From positions 2,666,001-2,730,000 of the forward strand of contig NZ_CP061171.1 of assembly GCF_014692875.1 (NCBI RefSeq): a DNA stretch of 64,000 bases. The letters run 5' to 3'. Below are positions 55,666 to 64,000 of the stretch, piece after piece (the stretch's first letter is position 1; every line of letters starts with the position of its first letter). Below the pieces are notes generated by a model that was given only the letters and a program-made list of their open reading frames with translations, was not told where the DNA came from and did no database searches. This DNA comes from Pedobacter riviphilus (GTDB lineage Bacteria > Bacteroidota > Bacteroidia > Sphingobacteriales > Sphingobacteriaceae). The position numbers and the translations under genes are program-made.

Positions 55666-57050
55666 TTAAGCCTCCGAACTCTCTTTAAGCTCCCCTTCCC
55701 ACTTACTTACTACTGCTGTAGCAATGCTATTTCCAACAACATTAGTTGCAGAACGGCCCATATCCAATAAAGGATCAATACCAATTAACAAAGCTAGCCC
55801 TGCTTCCGGAATATTAAAGCTCGCGATAGTGCCAGCAATTACCACTAATGATGCTCTCGGTACACCCGCAATTCCTTTGCTGGTTAACATGAGGATTAAA
55901 AGCATAGAAATTTGCTGTTCGAAACTTAAATGAATGCCATAGGCCTGTGCAATAAATAAGGAAGCAAAAGTCATGTACATCATCGAACCATCTAGGTTAA
56001 ACGAGTAACCCAATGGCAGCACAAAGCTTACAATTTTATCTTTACAACCAAAACGTTCTAACAACAGCATGGTTTTAGGGTAAGCAGCTTCGCTACTGGC
56101 TGTACTAAAAGCCAATACTGCCGGCTCTTTCATATCGTTTACCAAACGGAAGATACGTTTTTTCAGTACCAGGAAGCCAAGGAATATCAATAATCCCAAA
56201 GAATGGCTAACCCAAAGTAAAACTCACCGATAAAAATGGCATAAGTATTTAACACACTTAAGCCTTGTTTGGCAATAATAGCTGTCATGGCGCCAAAAAC
56301 AGCTAGCGGTGCAAAGTTCATTACATAGCCTGTCATTTTTAAGATGACGTGTGCAATGGCATCAAAAGCTTTAATCACAATCTGCCCTAAATCGCCGATT
56401 GCTGCTGTAGCCACCCCAAAGAATAATGAGAAAACTACAATTTGAAGAATTTCGTTATCCGCCATCGACTCTACAATACTCTTTGGGAATACGTGCGCAA
56501 TAAAATCTTTTACACTCATGGCTGCCTTTTGTATCCCCGTATCAACCAAATGATCAGGCAGCGATAATTTCATGTGTTTTCCGGGCTCAAACAAATTCAC
56601 CAAAATCATTCCCAATACAAGCGACATTAGCGACATGGTTAAAAACCAGCCCAGCGTTTTACCGCCAATACGGCCCACAGCTTTTATATCGCCTACTTTA
56701 GCAACACCAACAACCAGGGTAGTAAATACCAATGGTGCAACAATCATTTTAATCAGGCGTAGAAAAATATCACTCAACAAGGTAAAAAATTCCAGTTTTT
56801 TCTCTCTTATCCCCTCGTTTTCTTTTTTGATTTTAGCGGCAGCTTTTTTGTCAGCCTTGAGTTGTGCATAAACCGCACTGGTCGTATCGGTCGATTTTGC
56901 AATATTTACTTCTATACTTTTAACCTTTGCGTCAGCATTAAGGATATTCTGGTTGTAAACGTTAATGGAATTTACATTTAAAATATAGCCCAGCGCAATT
57001 CCTGCAATCAGCGCTATAAAAATAAAAAGCGTGAGTTTGTTTTTCTTCAT
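55666..57050 (-). pseudogene. Dicarboxylate/glutamate:cation symporter (SDF family) with one frameshift
   Basis: The N-terminal frame (57050-56187) and the C-terminal frame (from 56199 to 55666) together make a complete sodium:dicarboxylate symporter of about 460 residues. It has eight transmembrane segments, the re-entrant loop segments (GYSFNLDGSMMYM; RASLVVIAGTIASFN) and the substrate-binding SATNVVGNSIATAVV. Just before the break the first frame reads GEFYFGLAILWDY and stops, while the second starts GLLIFLGFLV. One T missing from a T-run at 56198-56200 explains the break. A 50-residue insert after the first helix (ADAKVKSIEVNIAKSTD...) is unusual. Possible functions are glutamate, aspartate or C4-dicarboxylate uptake. 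Confidence 0.85.
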
Positions 57051-57353
57051 GAATATAAAAAGTTTGTGGCAACTTAATTTGGTAAAACTACGATATTTAC
57101 AGCGTGTAACAAATTTTGATAATAGGAGAGATCAAAAAATGCATCAATGCTGGCGAGTAGAACCACTCGGCAAAGAAGAAAAAAATTAACCAGAGATAGA
57201 AAGGATGCGCAGAGATATGAAAATCAGTGCTTATCTGTGCGCATCTGTGGTTAAGAACTTTTAACTCAATGGCATTAAAAAATATATTATTTTTGATTCC
57301 TGCTGTAACAAAAAACGTACATCACCATCTAAAACGCAACTATAAACCCCTAA
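57051..57353. other. Intergenic region with rRNA-like/AGAG-type repeat, no gene
   Basis: About 300 bp between the symporter start and the sigma gene. 57185-57260 has an inverted pair of CCAGAGATAGAAAGGATGCGC and GCGCATCTGTGGTTAAG type, the 'accacagagat' repeat common between genes in this phylum. Nothing coding was seen. Confidence 0.55.
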
Positions 57354-57851
57354 ATGGAACAAAAAGACAAGTTATTTAAAGAGATCTTCGATTCAAATTC
57401 CAAAAAGATATTCCATTTATGTTATGGTTATACTGGCGATACCGACGCTGCAAATGATCTTTTACAAGAAACTTTTTTAAAGGTTTGGCAAAATCTGGAT
57501 AAGTTCAGGAACAAATCTTTAATTTCTACCTGGATTTATAGAATTGCAGTAAACACCTGTTTAACCTATTTGAGATCAGAAAAAAGACAGGCAAAAGATG
57601 AATTAACCGATAACATTATAGAAAATAAGGTAGAAGAGTTTTCAGAGAAAAATGAACAGGTTGCTCTACTCTATAAATGTATATCGAAGCTCGAAGAGAA
57701 TGACCGTTTGATTATTACGATGGTACTTGATGAGTTACCATACCACGAAATTGCCGATATATCAGGAATAAGCGAGGGCAATTTAAGGGTAAAAATTCAC
57801 CGAATTAAACAAAAATTAACAGAATTATATAGCCAGTATGCAAGCGTTTGA
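57354..57851 (+). CDS. ECF RNA polymerase sigma-70 factor
   Basis: 165 residues. Region 2 is KKIFHLCYGYTGDTDAANDLLQETFLKVWQNLDKFR (about 16-51), followed by STWIYRIAVNTCLTYLR. Region 4 is ISKLEENDRLIITMVLDELPYHEIADISGISEGNLRVKIHRIKQKLTELY (about 110-158). It resembles the stand-alone SigE-type sigma factors rather than the FecI type. Its 3' end overlaps the start of the next gene by 14 nt, which usually marks a sigma/anti-sigma pair. Confidence 0.9.
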   Translation: MEQKDKLFKEIFDSNSKKIFHLCYGYTGDTDAANDLLQETFLKVWQNLDKFRNKSLISTWIYRIAVNTCLTYLRSEKRQAKDELTDNIIENKVEEFSEKNEQVALLYKCISKLEENDRLIITMVLDELPYHEIADISGISEGNLRVKIHRIKQKLTELYSQYASV

Positions 57852-58437
57852 TCAAATACAGGAGTTGTGGCAAAAGCACGAGGTAGAAGTTAAAGTTTCT
57901 GCTGATGAGATGTTGCAGCAAGCGAAGAAAGAAGTAAATGGATTAAAGCTAAAATCTGCTTTAAATATTTTTGGAATGCTGGCATCTTTTATTGCCATTG
58001 CCGCACTGTGGATATTTATGCATTTCGAATCATGGACAACCCATGTTGGTATCAGCATTACCATTGTTGCCATTGGTGTATATACGCTTATCCTATATCG
58101 CGATCACCGTTTGATTGCGAAAAATGATGCTACCGCTCATCCACACGAATACCTGAACAACTTAAAAACATATCAATTAAACCGCTTCAAACTATACAAT
58201 TCTTTATATTGGTTTTACGCCATTGCACTATCACTCGGAATTATATTTTATTTCATCGAAATTTTAACCTATTTAAGTATGCCGCAAAAAGTAGCCGCAA
58301 TTGTGTTAACTTTTTCATGGATACTATTCTGCTCAACAATATTGCGAAAGGCTGTAATGAGTAGAGAAAAAGAACGGATAGCTTTATTAATTGAGAAATT
58401 TGAGCGCATTAGCGGACAGATTTCTGTTACAGAGTAA
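57838..58437 (+). CDS. Four-helix membrane protein, probable anti-sigma partner
   Basis: 199 residues. A cytoplasmic N-terminus (about 1-38, acidic/helical: QELWQKHEVEVKVSADEMLQQAKKE) is followed by membrane segments at about 42-62, 68-87, 123-143 and 150-170, and a basic C-terminal helix (SREKERIALLIEKFERI). No zinc-binding HxxxCxxC motif of classic anti-sigmas is present. The 14-nt overlap with the sigma gene is the main evidence for an anti-sigma role, which remains an inference. Confidence 0.65.
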   Translation: MQAFDQIQELWQKHEVEVKVSADEMLQQAKKEVNGLKLKSALNIFGMLASFIAIAALWIFMHFESWTTHVGISITIVAIGVYTLILYRDHRLIAKNDATAHPHEYLNNLKTYQLNRFKLYNSLYWFYAIALSLGIIFYFIEILTYLSMPQKVAAIVLTFSWILFCSTILRKAVMSREKERIALLIEKFERISGQISVTE

Positions 58438-58523
58438 TTTTAGGCACGGTTTTTTCGTTGTAAAATTCAACACACAAAATCCTGATGATCGTGGTGCGAC
58501 ATCGTTGAAAAAAAATTACGACC

Positions 58524-59090
58524 TTGAAAAAACTGATTATACCGATATTATTACTATTGACCCTACCCTTTTCATTTGCCTTTAAACAAGATTTAACCCA
58601 ACCGGTTCAGCTGAATTGGGAAATGCACTTTAAAGGTAAAGCTGATATGCGCTCGCCCTTTTTTGCTTTAACTGCCATGACCTGGAAGTATAGTTACGAA
58701 AGTACCGTTTACCGTAACCGTGTTGTTATTAAGCTTAAAAATGATGTGAGTATAGATAAAACCAGATCGTGGGTAAAGTGGGATAAAATTAAAGACCCCG
58801 AAATTAGGGCCAGTCTTTTACATCACGAACAGGGGCATGCCGATATTCAATATATTTTACTTTTAGAAGCCGAAAGGGTGTTGAAGAACAGAAACTACGC
58901 TGTAAATAACTATAAAGCTCAAATATCTGAGCTCGCCAATCAGATCAGTAGTTATTTTGATACTATGCAACGTAATTATGATGAAGAAACCGAGCATGGC
59001 AGTAATCATAAAATGCAGGCCCGATGGGATCAGATTATCCAGGATAAGATTGAAGAATCGAGGACTGCTATGGCCGAATTACAAAAATAG
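58524..59090 (+). CDS. DUF922-family putative zinc metalloprotease
   Basis: 188 residues with a signal peptide (about 1-19). The zinc motif HEQGH lies at 101-105 (in LLHHEQGHADI), followed by a helical region ending KIEESRTAMAELQK. The middle part (MRSPFFALTAMTWKYSY) is typical of DUF922. The family is predicted to be periplasmic metallopeptidases; no substrate is known. It follows the sigma/membrane pair by 86 nt on the same strand and may be its target. Its 3' end overlaps the convergent dgkA-like gene by 12 nt. Confidence 0.8.
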   Translation: MKKLIIPILLLLTLPFSFAFKQDLTQPVQLNWEMHFKGKADMRSPFFALTAMTWKYSYESTVYRNRVVIKLKNDVSIDKTRSWVKWDKIKDPEIRASLLHHEQGHADIQYILLLEAERVLKNRNYAVNNYKAQISELANQISSYFDTMQRNYDEETEHGSNHKMQARWDQIIQDKIEESRTAMAELQK

Positions 59091-59450
59091 TTTTGGAATA
59101 AAGACAATTAAACCAACCGTTACCGCCAGGAACGCAGCCACCAAAACCGCAGCAGCAGCCAAATCTTTTACCACTTTAATTTTGGGATGATGTGCCGGTG
59201 AAACTACATCAGCCAGTTTTTCAATAGCAGAGTTTAATATTTCGGCTACAAAAACAGCAGAAATAACAGATAGAATAGCAATCCACTCCAAATCGGAGAT
59301 CTTGAGGTAAAAAGATAGGCCAATGGCAACAATGGCTGCAAACAAATGAACTCTTCCATTATGATCGTTAACAAAAAACAGTTTTAGCCCGTTAAAAGCA
59401 AATTTAAAGCTTTTAATGCGATCGATAATTGAAAATTTTTGGTTGTTCAT
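59079..59450 (-). CDS. dgkA: Diacylglycerol/undecaprenol kinase family protein
   Basis: 123 residues, the family length. It has three helices, with the catalytic glutamates in VAEILNSAIEKLADVV (E70 and E77) and an N-terminal amphipathic part (FKFAFNGLKLFF). The last residues (IPKLFL) are read through the convergent 3' overlap. It phosphorylates diacylglycerol or undecaprenol at the inner membrane. Gram-positive-like members act on undecaprenol; specificity here is not determined. Confidence 0.88.
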   Translation of the reverse strand: MNNQKFSIIDRIKSFKFAFNGLKLFFVNDHNGRVHLFAAIVAIGLSFYLKISDLEWIAILSVISAVFVAEILNSAIEKLADVVSPAHHPKIKVVKDLAAAAVLVAAFLAVTVGLIVFIPKLFL

Positions 59451-59484
59451 TGTTTATTAAATTTACCCTTTTGGCAATAAAGAT

Positions 59485-59606
59485 GCTGAAACGGGTCAGC
59501 ATGACGACCGTCGAAGTGGATATAACTAAAATATGTTATCCTGAATTCATTTCAGGATCTCTCGATATAGAAGAGATAGCTGCTGAAACAAGCTCAGCAT
59601 GATGCT
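59485..59606. repeat. Composite palindromic element (GTCAGCATGACG, ATCCTGAA, CTCAGCATGATG)
   Basis: Contains GGGTCAGCATGACGAC (about 59486-59501), the small palindrome ATCCTGAATTCATTTCAGGAT (59538-59558) and GCTGAAACAAGCTCAGCATGA (about 59582-59602). Same core vocabulary as the element at 31507. Confidence 0.7.
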
Positions 59607-59653
59607 GCTTCGCATGCTGTACGTCCTACCCTTTTTATCCTAAACCTTTTACC

Positions 59654-60280
59654 CTACTCCTTACTTCTACCTTTCCCCTCCTCAGGCTTCACTTCAGTCG
59701 TAGAAAAACTATTTCCGCTTAATTTATATTGATAGGTCTTAGTAATCGTTTTAGTACTATCTGTGCTATCCTTTACCGGGAAAGAGCGGAATAGGTCTCC
59801 ATTTTTAATAAAAAAATTATCGTTACCAGTATAACCTTTCTTTTGATTGGCGCTTAAAGAAGGAAAGCTGATTTTATTGAAATTGCCACCTGCATATTCA
59901 AAAACATTTAAATCTGAAACTGTTTTTTTGCTTAAGAGCTGAATATAAAATTCAGGATTTCCATCATTGTCTAAATCCATATTCCAGGCATCGATCAAAA
60001 TACCTTTACGATCTATGGCAGCAGACCTGTAATTATTACGAACTGAATCAGACATTAAAATCTGATATCCCCCTATAGAATCTACCCCTTTTCCCCAGCT
60101 CACAATTTCGAAATTTAATCCTGGTTTTACTTCTATATCCTTATAAAAATGAAAAGGATTCTTTTGAACTTTTGTAGCTTCCGTCTTAACTTCTTTTGGT
60201 TTTTCTTCTGTGCATGCAAAACAAAACAGCATCCCTGTTATTAACAAAAGATGCTGTAATGTATATTTCGGTAGTTTCAT
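59654..60280 (-). CDS. Lipoprotein of unknown function with an Asp/Asn-rich calcium-loop-like motif
   Basis: 208 residues. The lipobox Cys lies near residue 23 (ITGMLFCFAC, with C20 and C23). A charged linker (EEKPKEVKTEATKV) follows. The domain contains NMDLDNDGNPEFYI, a D-x-D-x-D-G loop typical of FG-GAP or dockerin-like calcium sites. The C-terminus is rich in Lys/Glu. Family not recognised. Confidence 0.65.
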   Translation of the reverse strand: MKLPKYTLQHLLLITGMLFCFACTEEKPKEVKTEATKVQKNPFHFYKDIEVKPGLNFEIVSWGKGVDSIGGYQILMSDSVRNNYRSAAIDRKGILIDAWNMDLDNDGNPEFYIQLLSKKTVSDLNVFEYAGGNFNKISFPSLSANQKKGYTGNDNFFIKNGDLFRSFPVKDSTDSTKTITKTYQYKLSGNSFSTTEVKPEEGKGRSKE

Positions 60281-60340
60281 TCTATTTGGGGACGTTTTGG
60301 TTGCCCCAAATTAAGTATTTTAGCTTTTTAAAGCAACAAT

Positions 60341-62251
60341 TTATTTCTTTGCATCTGCTTTAACTTCGGGTGCTCCGTTATTTAAAACGGTTTCTGCGAC
60401 TACGCTTCTTCTACCACTTGGTGCAATAACAACTGTTTTTAATACTCTTTTTTCGCCTTGCGGTACGGTAATTTTAAATGGCGAGGTGTACAAAAATGCA
60501 TTTTCCGACGGACGTGACAAATCAATAGAATAATAAATTTTTGCTCCGGTAACAGGTGCTTTTAAATCAATTGTAAATTCTCCTCCAGTTAAAGGTTTAT
60601 CGCTCTGCCCAATTGGTGTAGGTACCCAGAAATTAACATTCATTTTATCTAAACGGGCCAAATGTACAGGTAAACGTTGCTCAGAAAAGTTTTTCAAATC
60701 TTTACGCTCAACCGGCGACCATGCGATTTCGGCTAAGGCCAATAAACGTGGGAATGCGTGGTTTTCCGCTTTTGCTGTGGTTTTAATATATTCAGACCAC
60801 ATATTTGCCTGTACACCTTTAATGTATTTTCGCTCATCAGCGGTTAATACTTTCGGAATCGGATCGTAAGCATAAATCTTTTGATAAGGAGCGAATCCAC
60901 CAATGGTTACCGGCTCATCAGGAGAATTAGACTGTTTATGGTCGATATATAAGCCCATAGAACCTGGCGTCATAATTACATCGTGTTTTTGTTGTGCAGC
61001 AGCGATTCCACCATCTTCACCCCTCCAACTCATTACTGTTGCATTTGGGGCCAAACCACCTTCCAAAATCTCATCCCAGCCTATAATCGATCGTCCTTTT
61101 GCATTAACATGTTTTTCTATGGTCTGGATGAAATAACTCTGCAATTCATGCTCATCTTTCAAACCTTTCTCTTTCATCAGGTTTTGGCAAAAGGTAGATT
61201 CCTTCCAATAGGTTTTAGGTGCTTCATCGCCACCAATATGAATGTATTTAGAAGGAAAAATAGCAATCACTTCATCTAACACATTTTCTAAGAAAGTAAA
61301 AGTATTTGCTGATGGTACAAAAATATCATCAAAAACACCCCAGGTTTGTTGTACCTGTTTACCTTTCCTGCTACCCGCCCATGGTGTTTTATCGCTGATA
61401 AAGGTATCACGGTCAGGGAAACAGCTTAACTCTGGATACGAGGCAATTGCTGCAGAAGCGTGGCCTGGCAATTCGATTTCGGGTATTACCGTAATGTATT
61501 TAGCAGCGGCATATTTAACAATGTCTTTGGCTTCTTCTTGTGTATAATAACCTTTAACCGGTGTAAGATAATTACCATTGCCTGGATAATTGCCAATAAT
61601 TGTCCCATTACGGGAAGAACCGATTTCAATTAGTTTTGGATATTTTTTAATCTCCAATCTCCAGCCCTGATCATCAGTTAAATGCCAATGGAAAGTATTA
61701 ATTTTATAATAAGCCAGCTGATCGATGTATTTTTTGATAAAAGAAATCGGGAAGAAATGACGGCCTACATCCAACATCGTTCCCCTGTAAGCAAAACGCG
61801 GATAATCGTTAATATCAACGGCCGGGATAGTAATTTTATCAGCAACTTTATCAGGCATCATTTGCATTGCCGATTGAACGGCATAAAACAGACCTGCACC
61901 TTTTCCGGTTAAAACAATTTGTTTCGGGGTAACTTTAATGGTATAACCTTCTGCAGGCAATTGATCTGCACCAACTGATGTTAAAACAATTGCTTTTTGG
62001 TTAGGTTGGGTAATTTTAGTTTCACGTAAGGCAAAACCTGCCTTGGTAACGATAAAAGCGTTTAATAAATCGGTCATCTTTGCGCCGTCGATGCTTTGAT
62101 TTACTAAAACTGTGGTTTTATCTAAAATGAAATTTCCGTTTGCCCTGGTAATGGCTACAGGTGCAGGTATGATACCCAGATTAGGATCACCCTGCGCAAA
62201 TGCACTCGTGCTGATTAATACTCCAATAAAAATCGATAATGCTTTGTTCAT
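60341..62251 (-). CDS. Beta-N-acetylhexosaminidase, GH20
   Basis: 636 residues. Signal peptide about 1-19. An N-terminal GH20b domain (about 25-150) is followed by the catalytic barrel, starting near RGTMLDVGRHFFP. The neighbouring Asp-Glu pair (HIGGDEAPKTYW, near residue 342) provides the stabilising Asp and acid Glu of substrate-assisted catalysis. A C-terminal chitobiase-type domain (VTGAKIYYSIDLSRPSENAFLYTSPF) follows. It removes terminal N-acetylhexosamines from chitin- or glycan-type oligosaccharides, probably in the periplasm. The gene stands alone, without SusCD. Confidence 0.93.
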   Translation of the reverse strand: MNKALSIFIGVLISTSAFAQGDPNLGIIPAPVAITRANGNFILDKTTVLVNQSIDGAKMTDLLNAFIVTKAGFALRETKITQPNQKAIVLTSVGADQLPAEGYTIKVTPKQIVLTGKGAGLFYAVQSAMQMMPDKVADKITIPAVDINDYPRFAYRGTMLDVGRHFFPISFIKKYIDQLAYYKINTFHWHLTDDQGWRLEIKKYPKLIEIGSSRNGTIIGNYPGNGNYLTPVKGYYTQEEAKDIVKYAAAKYITVIPEIELPGHASAAIASYPELSCFPDRDTFISDKTPWAGSRKGKQVQQTWGVFDDIFVPSANTFTFLENVLDEVIAIFPSKYIHIGGDEAPKTYWKESTFCQNLMKEKGLKDEHELQSYFIQTIEKHVNAKGRSIIGWDEILEGGLAPNATVMSWRGEDGGIAAAQQKHDVIMTPGSMGLYIDHKQSNSPDEPVTIGGFAPYQKIYAYDPIPKVLTADERKYIKGVQANMWSEYIKTTAKAENHAFPRLLALAEIAWSPVERKDLKNFSEQRLPVHLARLDKMNVNFWVPTPIGQSDKPLTGGEFTIDLKAPVTGAKIYYSIDLSRPSENAFLYTSPFKITVPQGEKRVLKTVVIAPSGRRSVVAETVLNNGAPEVKADAKK

Positions 62252-62423
62252 GTTGTGTTTTGGTTTTTATAGATTTATTTTGATTATTTGAACCAAGATA
62301 GAGATTATGGAGACATTACAAATCCCACATTTTTGTTACAATAGGGATCAAACGTTTGATTTCAGCGATTTTCATCATAAATCGATTTATTAACTAATGA
62401 ATTATGCTATTCAACCCCTCAAT

Positions 62424-63350
62424 AGTAGCAAAATTCTGCGTATGTAAACCTGATTGCAACGTAAAGCCCGGAGCGCAGCGAGGACTTGTAATGGAAAGCA
62501 GGACTGACAATAAAAAGAGCTGCTGCATTTGCTTTCCAAAAAACATCAATCACAAAAAAGAGTCCACTAGAACTCCTACTGACAGATCTCCCCGTTGCAC
62601 TGCACTGAGATGACGATTTTGTTTTAGCCAACTAATTTTTTCTGGAAAATCGGGTACAGTAGCATTTGGATTACGATAGTCCCGCCATCCGTTATAGTCC
62701 AGATGAAAAATCGGGAGCTGCCACTACTGTCGCGTTTAGGTGGCACAGCCGGTGGTACTATTTGGGGTGGCAAGGTGCAGAAAGATTAAATTAACTCAGT
62801 ACCATCCAACCCTTAATAGTAGCAAAATTCTGCGTATGTAAACCTGATTGCAATGCAAAGCCCGGAGCGCAGCGAGGACTTGTAATGGAAAGCAGGACTG
62901 ACAATAAAAAGAGCTGCTGCATTTGCTTTCCAAAAAACATCAATCACAAAAAAGAGCCTCCTAGAACTTCTACTGACAGATCTCCCCATTGCACTGCATC
63001 AAGATGACGATTTTGTTTTAGCTAACTAACTTTTTCTGGAAAATCGGGTACAGTAGCATTTGGATTACGATAGTCCCGCCATCCGTTATAGTCCAGATGA
63101 AAAATCGGGAGCTGCCACTACTGTCGCGTTTAGGTGGCACAGCCGGTGGTACTATTTGGGGTGGCAAGGTGCAGAAAGATTAAATTAACTCAGTACCATC
63201 CAACCCTTAATAGTAGCAAAATTCTGCGTATGTAAACCTGATTGCAATGCAAAGCCCGGAGCGCAGCGAGGACTTGTAATGGAAAGCAGGACTGACAATA
63301 AAAAGAGCTGCTGCATTTGCTTTCCAAAAAACATCAATCACAAAAAAGAG
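62424..63350. repeat. Tandem repeat, 394-bp unit, about 2.4 copies
   Basis: The landmark TAGTAGCAAAATTCTGCG occurs at 62423, 62817 and 63211, exactly 394 bp apart. Copies 1 and 2 are complete; copy 3 stops at about 63350 (ACAAAAAAGAG). Copies 2 and 3 look identical over their overlap. Each unit holds a REP-like segment (TAAACCTGATTGCAA ... GGAAAGCAGG ... TTGCTTTCC) and a CGATAGTCC / TATAGTCC-AGAT ... ATCGGGAGC segment. Short frames across the units are not convincing genes. 62252-62423 and 63351-63403 show nothing else. Confidence 0.93.
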
Positions 63351-63403
63351 AAATCATCTCTTAGAACTCCTACTGATAGCTATCGTATAGAGCGGACGGT
63401 TCT

Positions 63404-63436
63404 AACAAAAAAAGAGAAACCGTCGCTGATTTCTCT
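63404..63436 (-). terminator. Terminator of the thioredoxin reductase gene
   Basis: On the minus strand, AGAGAAA (63436-63430) pairs with TTTCTCT (63419-63413) around a 10-nt loop, followed by a T-run. It lies about 26 nt after the trxB stop. Confidence 0.85.
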
Positions 63437-63461
63437 TCTTCAAAATATTTTAAAATTGTTT

Positions 63462-64000
63462 TTATGCCTCTACAGGATGTTCCTTAGCACCCAAATACCT
63501 TTCTGCATCAAGTGCGGCCATACATCCAGAACCTGCAGCAGTAACTGCCTGACGGTAATACATATCCTGCACATCGCCACAGGCAAAAACGCCTTCAATA
63601 TTGGTTAAAGTAGAACCGGGTTTAGTAGCTAAATAACCTGTTTCATCCATATCTAACTGGCCTTTAAAGATATCAGTATTAGGCTTATGGCCGATAGCTA
63701 CGAAGAAACCTTCTACCGCGATATCAGACTCAACACCAGTTTTGTTATTTAAAACTTTAACTGCGGTTACATTTTTACCGTTACCTAAAATTTCTTGTGT
63801 TTCGGTATTGTAATGAACCACAATATTTGGTGTCGCCAATACACGGCTCACCATCGCTTTAGAAGCTCTGAACTCGTCTCTACGTACCAATAAGTGCACC
63901 GTTTTACAAAGTTTGGCTAAATAAGTTGCTTCTTCAGCTGCAGTATCTCCAGCACCTACAATGGCTACATCCTGTCCTTTAAAGAAGAAACCATCACACA
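63462..64000 (-). CDS. trxB: Thioredoxin reductase, C-terminal part (5' end beyond window)
   Basis: The frame is open from the window edge to the stop at 63462, about 179 residues. It begins with C-DGFFFKGQDVAIVGAGDTAAEEA: the first Cys in the window is the second cysteine of the CxxC redox site, followed by the NADPH-binding GAGDTA motif. Later AIGHKPNTDIF and GVFACGDVQD (the FAD-binding segment) are typical of TrxB. It reduces thioredoxin with NADPH. The N-terminal FAD domain and first cysteine lie outside the window. Confidence 0.93.
   Translation of the reverse strand, partial: CDGFFFKGQDVAIVGAGDTAAEEATYLAKLCKTVHLLVRRDEFRASKAMVSRVLATPNIVVHYNTETQEILGNGKNVTAVKVLNNKTGVESDIAVEGFFVAIGHKPNTDIFKGQLDMDETGYLATKPGSTLTNIEGVFACGDVQDMYYRQAVTAAGSGCMAALDAERYLGAKEHPVEA

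Noticed and set aside
56187..56199. Separate gene starting with TTG at 56199
   Set aside because: The frame continues the upstream symporter exactly where its homologous sequence should go on; a missing T explains the break better than a new gene.
62424..63350. CRISPR array
   Set aside because: The repeated unit is 394 bp with no spacer structure and no cas genes are nearby; it is a tandem duplication.
62404..63608. Small protein genes in the tandem repeat and opposite trxB (62404-62613, 62419-62631, 63279-63608)
   Set aside because: They follow repeat structure, change between copies and, in the last case, lie antisense to trxB. No motif or independent start signal was seen.

Overview
The window looks like a chromosomal piece of a Bacteroidota bacterium of the Pedobacter / Sphingobacteriaceae type. 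The evidence is two SusC/SusD pairs, each behind an ECF sigma / FecR pair, a GLPGLI-family protein, a BlaI/M56 pair, a citrulline hydrolase of the CtlX type, AT-rich intergenic DNA, TAnnTTTG-type -7 promoter boxes and many palindromic intergenic repeats. No phage, IS element, CRISPR array, tRNA or rRNA was recognised. The genus is inferred from gene content only.

Layout. 1-5150: the end of a LacI/GntR-type sugar-sensing regulator; a SAM methyltransferase whose 5' part and upstream DNA are duplicated around a lone membrane-protein gene (1141-2142); a gene-poor stretch; a trans-aconitate methyltransferase (tam); and a decayed AraC-type regulator. 4555-12943: sigma / FecR / SusC / SusD / thioredoxin-like uptake locus on the plus strand. 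13127-15691: a TPR protein and a small protein. 16003-26873: a minus-strand glycan-utilisation locus (sigma, FecR, SusC, SusD, IPT/TIG surface protein, CBM-like protein, GH9 endoglucanase), probably for a beta-1,4-glucan. 27190-35513: TauE/SafE permease and argS, then an arginine-metabolism group (arginine deiminase-like gene with a frameshift, ctlX, arginine decarboxylase) and a frameshifted phnA-like gene between two repeat elements. 35806-46163: mostly housekeeping genes (DUF72, DUF1579, PH-domain protein, exonuclease, fused peptide-ABC ATPase, sialidase-like protein, esterase, HxlR regulator, RNase R, polyprenyl synthase). 46531-48489: a glycine-rich secreted protein and the L21/L27 ribosomal operon. 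49304-54908: a GLPGLI + TonB-receptor operon facing an M56 (BlaR1-like) + BlaI operon. 55071-60280: a small membrane protein, a frameshifted dicarboxylate/glutamate symporter, an ECF sigma with an overlapping membrane-protein gene, a DUF922 putative protease, a diacylglycerol kinase and a lipoprotein. 60341-64000: a GH20 hexosaminidase, a 394-bp tandem repeat (about 2.4 copies) and the 3' part of trxB.

How the parts work together. Both SusCD loci have the usual architecture in which outer-membrane cargo signals through FecR to an ECF sigma factor. The strongest candidate for an under-described system is 49249-54939. The GLPGLI/TonB operon and the blaI operon each carry the same three-half-site operator-like element with identical 19-nt spacing, and the M56 protein ends in a segment resembling a TonB-receptor plug motif. 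A second candidate is the membrane protein at 1141-2142, inserted between direct repeats.

At least three genes (arginine deiminase-like, phnA-like, symporter) are each broken by one apparent single-base deletion, and the TPR gene may have a one-base insertion near its end. These may be real decay or sequence errors; the window alone cannot decide.
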